A DNA stretch of 44,419 nucleotides from Planctomycetes bacterium UBA7888 (lineage in GTDB: Bacteria; Planctomycetota; UBA1135): positions 1 to 44,419 of the forward strand of contig DLRM01000050.1 of the NCBI GenBank assembly GCA_002500505.1, given 5' to 3'. Both the position numbers and the translations under genes were made by a program. Positions 40,258-44,419 of this stretch are shown here, piece by piece (the first letter of the stretch is position 1; each line of letters begins with the position of its first letter). The notes beneath the pieces are model-generated. The model made no database searches. It was not told the DNA's origin and saw only the letters and a program-made list of their open reading frames with translations.

Positions 40258-43200
40258 TACTGATTGCAACTCCGCTTTGGTTGGAATCAATGTCAAAGAC
40301 GACCTGGTAACGGAAGTAGCGACTGCCTGTGAGGTTTGCAATATCAGGACTCCAGCCCGTTGTCGTCACCATGTCATCGGAACCTTCGAAGAGGAATGTG
40401 AGGTCCGAAGTAACAGGTAATCGGTCTTTCGTCGTGCCTGTACGGATTCCAAGGAAACGTTCGTGGATGGCCCATCCCAAAGCAGAAATGGCCGGCAAAG
40501 GACCGTCCAACACCGAAGTGGTGAGGTTGAGATTGAGGCCAGACCAGGACGCATCAGTAATACGGAAGTGCGTTGAAAGGTCACTCTGGTCAGGCAGGAA
40601 TTCGTAGCCAACAAGCAGGTTGGGGTTCCGTAGTAAGTCCGCAGAAAAACCAGCAACGTTGGTCGCGGGGTCCACGAATCGAATGCTATATCCGGATGTA
40701 GAGGCACCGCTGGCGTTCGCAGTGGTCACAACGGCATCGCCCAAATCAAAGGACTCGCCCGTAGATTGAACATCCCCCGATCCATCGGTTCCCGAAAAGG
40801 AAACCAAGAGGGCGTTGGCAAAGTCAGGGAAAGTTCCCAAGTTGCTATTGGGGTCCATGTGAAGGCTTGCCAAACCCGAATCAATCCATTCTGATTGTAA
40901 TTGGGATTTGGAAGCGAACATGGGGACCAAGGCATACGGAGAAGGCTCAGCAATGAGGTCCAACATTTCCTCGAGAAGATCCGTATCCACTGGGCCTAAA
41001 GCCACACCACCACGAATATAGTTATCAATGACGGCATCATGAGGGTCAGGCCAATCAATATCCACACCTGGTTCAGGAATATGGATTTGAATAATTCCAT
41101 TACTCCCAGCTCCTCCGCGGCCAATCATGAAATCAGAGTTGCCATCATCAGGACCAGCAGGAAGTGTAGACGAATCACTCATGACCCAGCCACGGCGGCC
41201 ACCGATGGCTTGAATTAACTCGGGTTTAGAGCCAGGAAGTACGTTAAACGGATCGGCAGTGAAATCAACATCGCTTAAATTCAATCCAGTTGCCGAATGA
41301 AGCACAATGTGCCCACCAGAACCGCCACCAGAACCAGAAACTTGTTGATTCAAACCCCAGAGAGACTCTCCACTATTCCCAATGCCGCCATTTGCTTTGA
41401 TTAGGGAATTCTCACCAAGAACAATGGCACCAATCGCAAGAATCTGAAGCTGACCGCCCCCACCTCCACCAGCCGCACCTTTGTAGTAGGCCTTTGTCCA
41501 GCCATTCGGGAACGCGTTGTCAGGGAAGAAGTCACCTAAGGGGTCCAAGAAACTGTCGGCATCGGCATCAACTCGGTTAATGAGTGAGGAATCTCCACCG
41601 CCACCGCCACCAGAGCCTGCCCAAGGAGTCGTCAATTCGCCAACAGTTGAAGTTCCACCCGTAAATCCGTTGTATCGAATTCCCCAGAAATCATCATCCG
41701 TGGTCGAGGTCGAGCCAAGAACGGAAGGGTTAATAAACCCACCATCGGGCCCATTTGTGGGGTGTCCATAATTGAACGGTGGGCCAACAATCGAAGAGGA
41801 GGGCGGGTTAGAGGTCCAAGCTGGGTCAAGACCATCTCCGCCACCAGACTCATCATTGGCATCCATATCTTGGGACGCATCTTCCATTCCATAGCCACCC
41901 CAAAGCGTGTTAATCGCAGTCACGCCTGGAGGCTCTGTCGCTTGACCCTTATGCCAAGAATTGCCACGCATGCCATCTTCTGCACCAATAAAGAATGCGG
42001 CGACTTCGGTCATGTCGTAACCGCCGAAGCCATCATCGAAAACAGTGTGTCGATCAAAGCGAATATCAGGCCCCGCATCGTCATAATTTTCTGGATTGTT
42101 CAGCGTGATTGGCCAGCGCTCCCAAGTTACTGCTGAAGGTGTGGTCAAAGCAAAGTTACCGCCAGCCCCACCACCGGCTATTTTGCCCTCCTCCGGCACG
42201 ACATAGGAACCCATATCCGTGGACTCCCAGTTCAAAGAACCTTCGCCACCGCCACCGCCATTGCCAATGCCAAATGCGCCTTCGCCGCTGGCGGCTCGAA
42301 GGGTTTCGGAACCAGTTTGAGCGGAGGCCGTTCCACCATCGCCGCCGCCACACTGCCCGAGAGCTCCGAACTCAGGGATTCCCGGAGTGGTAATGGCCAG
42401 CGGAGCAGATGCGTTTTCACCACTCACATCCAGAGTGCCAAGAATTTTTACCGTACCTGTTGCGTAAATAATAAGAGGGTTGGAGCCCAGTCCTCTTACG
42501 CGAGCACCCTCTGAAATGGTGAAATCATCCACATGAAGCACTCCACCTACCATCGAGAATGGGTGACCCGTGGAATCATTAAAAAGAAATGGAGACTCCA
42601 GGGTTCCATCGGTATCGAGAAATACATCTTGGTACTCATCCAGGAAAAAGTCTTCGTCAGTAGCAACTTGATTACCTGGGTACTCAAAGCTTGCAGTAAC
42701 CGAACCGAGGGACCAGTCTGCCGCGGGGAGACCTGAAGCGGCATCGGCAGAAATCCAGGTGCTGTCCAAGAAGAAGTCCCGGAATTCATCCACCGTTTCC
42801 ACATTTCCGCCAGCCTCATTAAACGCAGGCCCGTTCTCGTAATAGGAAGTCAACGAAGGGGTCGGCAACAAGGCAGAAGTTTGGGCTTGAGAATTAAACT
42901 CGCCAGCAATGTCCTGAAAAGCCGGGGAAATCGTAGCCTGGATATTTCGGTTCGGGGGCAATAAGCCAGCGACCTGGAAGAAAACAGTCGAGCCAACGGA
43001 TGTGCAATTTTGGTAAAGAAGGAGTTCTCCCGGAAGGCGGTTATTCGGAGAGAATGTGTCCTCTCCTACCGCGCCGATTTCCCCATCCGAATAACGAAGA
43101 GTCACCCGATCGGTATTGAGGTTGTCGGGACTAGCGTCAATGGGTTGATTGAAGTGGATGGCGATTGTGGGATCGGAATCCGAGAACAAGTTCAACCCTT

Positions 43201-43756
43201 CCGGCAATATCACCGACTCCAAGAGGGCGGGCCCCTGAATGGTGTCGATAAAAAGGTTATCGGTTGGAGGAGTTGGACTTTGGAAGCGAACTGTTAGACC
43301 AACAGAGAGAGAGTGGCCTGCAGTGTCTCGCAAGGTGGATCCCCCGAAAGTTGAATTAGTTGGCAGAGTCAATTCATAAATATGCCCACCAGGCACAAAA
43401 GCGCCATTGTTGTTTTCCAAATTAGTGGGGCAAGTCGGAAGGAAAGCAAGGGTCTTATCCTCCGTTCCAGAGACTAATTCAAAACTACCCGTAACAGGAC
43501 TCCCTGAAACAGTATTTGAAACCGGCCGAACGATCACTGTCGTCAGGTCAATCGAATCCGGGTCAACTGGATGATTGAAACTAATCAGAATTCGCCGATT
43601 TAGTTCCCAGGTATCTCCACTCACAACATTTACGGTCTCTACCTCAAAGCTACCAATGGAGTTTGAGCCAGATGAGTTCGTGTACCCTCCCTCGAAGCAA
43701 GAGGAAAGGAGAGCGAGAAGAAGAAAAGGGGAGGCTTTAAGCAGGGTGTGACTCAT
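40211..43756 (-). CDS. Large Gly-rich Ig-like surface lipoprotein (1181 aa)
   Basis: ATG 43756 gives the leader MSHTLLKASPFLLLALLSSC (Cys20). Domains: two Big_5-like units (ILISFNHPVDPDSIDLTTV near 55; IAIHFNQPIDASPDN near 200); a middle region with the repeated pattern DEFRDFFLD / DEDFFLDEYQDVFLD; VKILGTLDVSGENASAPL near 445; then Gly-rich blocks (GGGGGEGSLNWES, GSGGGGGGDSSLIN, AAGGGGGGQLQILAIGAIVL, GSGGGSGGHIVLHSATG) alternating with strands; and a C-terminal beta-sandwich ending LEYVKIPFAW. The order matches the protein at 30206-33304. It lies 2 bp after another family member. It is probably outer-membrane anchored and surface exposed; function unknown. DNA in the Gly-rich blocks is repetitive on the small scale (GCCACC runs). 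Confidence 0.87.
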   Translation of the reverse strand: MSHTLLKASPFLLLALLSSCFEGGYTNSSGSNSIGSFEVETVNVVSGDTWELNRRILISFNHPVDPDSIDLTTVIVRPVSNTVSGSPVTGSFELVSGTEDKTLAFLPTCPTNLENNNGAFVPGGHIYELTLPTNSTFGGSTLRDTAGHSLSVGLTVRFQSPTPPTDNLFIDTIQGPALLESVILPEGLNLFSDSDPTIAIHFNQPIDASPDNLNTDRVTLRYSDGEIGAVGEDTFSPNNRLPGELLLYQNCTSVGSTVFFQVAGLLPPNRNIQATISPAFQDIAGEFNSQAQTSALLPTPSLTSYYENGPAFNEAGGNVETVDEFRDFFLDSTWISADAASGLPAADWSLGSVTASFEYPGNQVATDEDFFLDEYQDVFLDTDGTLESPFLFNDSTGHPFSMVGGVLHVDDFTISEGARVRGLGSNPLIIYATGTVKILGTLDVSGENASAPLAITTPGIPEFGALGQCGGGDGGTASAQTGSETLRAASGEGAFGIGNGGGGGEGSLNWESTDMGSYVVPEEGKIAGGGAGGNFALTTPSAVTWERWPITLNNPENYDDAGPDIRFDRHTVFDDGFGGYDMTEVAAFFIGAEDGMRGNSWHKGQATEPPGVTAINTLWGGYGMEDASQDMDANDESGGGDGLDPAWTSNPPSSSIVGPPFNYGHPTNGPDGGFINPSVLGSTSTTDDDFWGIRYNGFTGGTSTVGELTTPWAGSGGGGGGDSSLINRVDADADSFLDPLGDFFPDNAFPNGWTKAYYKGAAGGGGGGQLQILAIGAIVLGENSLIKANGGIGNSGESLWGLNQQVSGSGGGSGGHIVLHSATGLNLSDVDFTADPFNVLPGSKPELIQAIGGRRGWVMSDSSTLPAGPDDGNSDFMIGRGGAGSNGIIQIHIPEPGVDIDWPDPHDAVIDNYIRGGVALGPVDTDLLEEMLDLIAEPSPYALVPMFASKSQLQSEWIDSGLASLHMDPNSNLGTFPDFANALLVSFSGTDGSGDVQSTGESFDLGDAVVTTANASGASTSGYSIRFVDPATNVAGFSADLLRNPNLLVGYEFLPDQSDLSTHFRITDASWSGLNLNLTTSVLDGPLPAISALGWAIHERFLGIRTGTTKDRLPVTSDLTFLFEGSDDMVTTTGWSPDIANLTGSRYFRYQVVFDIDSNQSGVAISSEKPSLEYVKIPFAW

Positions 43757-43758
43757 GG

Positions 43759-44418
43759 CTACTGGACACCCCAGGCGAAGCCCATAGCGTCCAATTCTGG
43801 TTCTAGGTTCATCTCGATGTTCGAAACAAAGGTGAGGCGAATTTGGAAGAACTGAAAGTTCTGACCACTATAGGTCAAAAGACTCGATATATCGGATTTC
43901 CAGGACGTTGGGGTGGCAATACTGCCGCAACCACCCTGCGCAATATCCAATTTGTCCCCATAAAGGTCGAGGACATTGGCATCCAACAAAATACTGGGTT
44001 CGGCGCAATTATTCTCAGACACATCCGCCGAGCCTCGGAATTCGACGAGAACGGAAGTCCCCGGCAATTGGAATTCAGGCGCTGGATCCATCGTTACTGA
44101 ACTAATGAAGTCAGGAATGCCACCGAAGGGGAACCAGTGTGTGAAGACTCTAGAAATTCGCACAACAAAGTCCACCTGCTGCCAATAAAGCTCTGGCCCA
44201 TGGTTCTTCGTTTTAAAACCGGTCGCGGTGTTGTAGCCACCATTTGGAATGGTCCCATCTGCGCTTGGGTCATCGGGAACAACTAAATGCCATGATCCTC
44301 CAGAATCCATTCCTCCAGCGGAGTAAACTCGATAGGCGGGCTGAGAAGATGACCCCACCATGATTTGGATTTGGAAACCGTTAGTCCCATACTGTTTTCC
44401 CTTCGGATAGGAACGGAA
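43759..44418 (-). CDS. C-terminal part of a third Gly-rich/Ig-like family protein, cut by the window end
   Basis: The frame stays open past the in-window ATG at 44361 to the window edge (FRSYPKGKQYGTNGFQIQI precedes that Met), and no signal peptide occurs. This is therefore the 3' end of a longer gene. The last 60 residues (FFQIRLTFVSNIEMNLEPEL then AMGFAWGVQ) align with the C-terminal domain of the downstream 1181-aa protein (YFRYQVVFDIDSNQSG ... YVKIPFAW) and of the 1032-aa protein. It ends 2 bp before the 1181-aa gene, so the two are probably one operon and tandem paralogues. No Gly-rich block is visible in the part seen. Confidence 0.75.
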   Translation of the reverse strand, partial: FRSYPKGKQYGTNGFQIQIMVGSSSQPAYRVYSAGGMDSGGSWHLVVPDDPSADGTIPNGGYNTATGFKTKNHGPELYWQQVDFVVRISRVFTHWFPFGGIPDFISSVTMDPAPEFQLPGTSVLVEFRGSADVSENNCAEPSILLDANVLDLYGDKLDIAQGGCGSIATPTSWKSDISSLLTYSGQNFQFFQIRLTFVSNIEMNLEPELDAMGFAWGVQ

Positions 44419-44419
44419 G

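Noticed and set aside
41580..42370. GCCACC-type repeats resembling a tandem repeat or CRISPR-like array
   Set aside because: They are irregular Gly codon runs in a coding frame, without constant repeat length or spacers.
1..44419. tRNA, rRNA, CRISPR arrays, IS elements or prophage genes
   Set aside because: None was recognised on either strand; the gaps are too short for most of them.

Overview
The window reads as a gene-dense chromosomal segment of a diderm (Gram-negative-type) bacterium with moderate GC. Two secretins, ExbB/ExbD proteins, an OmpA-like lipoprotein, many lipoprotein signal peptides and a MBOAT/SGNH pair require an outer membrane and a periplasm. The mix of TPR-secretins, huge Gly-rich Ig-like lipoproteins, a Thr-type sulfatase-fold enzyme and starts that often lack a Shine-Dalgarno (SD) sequence looks like a free-living, probably aquatic Planctomycetota-type organism. 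That placement is inference only. No rRNA, tRNA, CRISPR array, IS element, phage gene or stretch over 300 bases without a gene was seen. The longest non-coding gap is about 128 bases.

Region 1 (1-11234, + strand) is the most interesting. A secretin with N-terminal TPRs (its 5' end lies outside the window) is followed by two exported TPR proteins, an ExbB/TolQ-like channel, two different ExbD/TolR-like proteins and a second, lipoprotein-type TPR-secretin paralogous to the first. No TonB, TolA, pilus ATPase or inner-membrane secretion platform is present. I infer an envelope machine in which a proton-driven ExbBD motor works with secretin-like rings and TPR scaffolds. Two stem-loop or palindrome elements divide it between the TPR genes and exbB.

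Region 2 (11263-17026) is an Opp/Dpp-type peptide ABC importer split into two divergent operons. ATPase, ATPase and a HAD phosphatase run leftward; the binding lipoprotein and two permeases run rightward. A 38-bp gap holds an almost symmetric pair of -10-like hexamers around an inverted repeat.

Region 3 (17060-20456, - strand) is coaD-ridA-MBOAT-SGNH: CoA synthesis, enamine/imine deamination and a probable extracellular polysaccharide O-acylation pair. Region 4 (20495-24152, + strand) is comEC-comM, a DNA uptake and recombination pair. Region 5 (24121-30216) holds a polytopic GT-C-like membrane protein, a lipoprotein alkaline-phosphatase/sulfatase-fold enzyme, proline dehydrogenase, an NrnA-type DHH phosphoesterase and an amidohydrolase related to aminofutalosine deaminases.

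Region 6 (30206-44419) contains three members of a large Gly-rich surface lipoprotein family (1032 aa, 1181 aa and a fragment cut by the window end). A smaller Ig-like lipoprotein is nearby. Between them lie a HEAT-like exported protein, TatD, a lone type IV pseudopilin, an EF-G2-like GTPase, an OmpA lipoprotein with a good terminator, and the prepilin peptidase PilD. With comEC and comM in the same window, PilD and the pseudopilin suggest a dispersed pilus/competence or type II secretion apparatus whose other parts are elsewhere.

Many genes overlap by 4 bp (ATGA/GTGA), so translational coupling is common. Several first-in-operon genes have a -10-like hexamer only 6-7 nt from the start codon, which suggests leaderless mRNAs.
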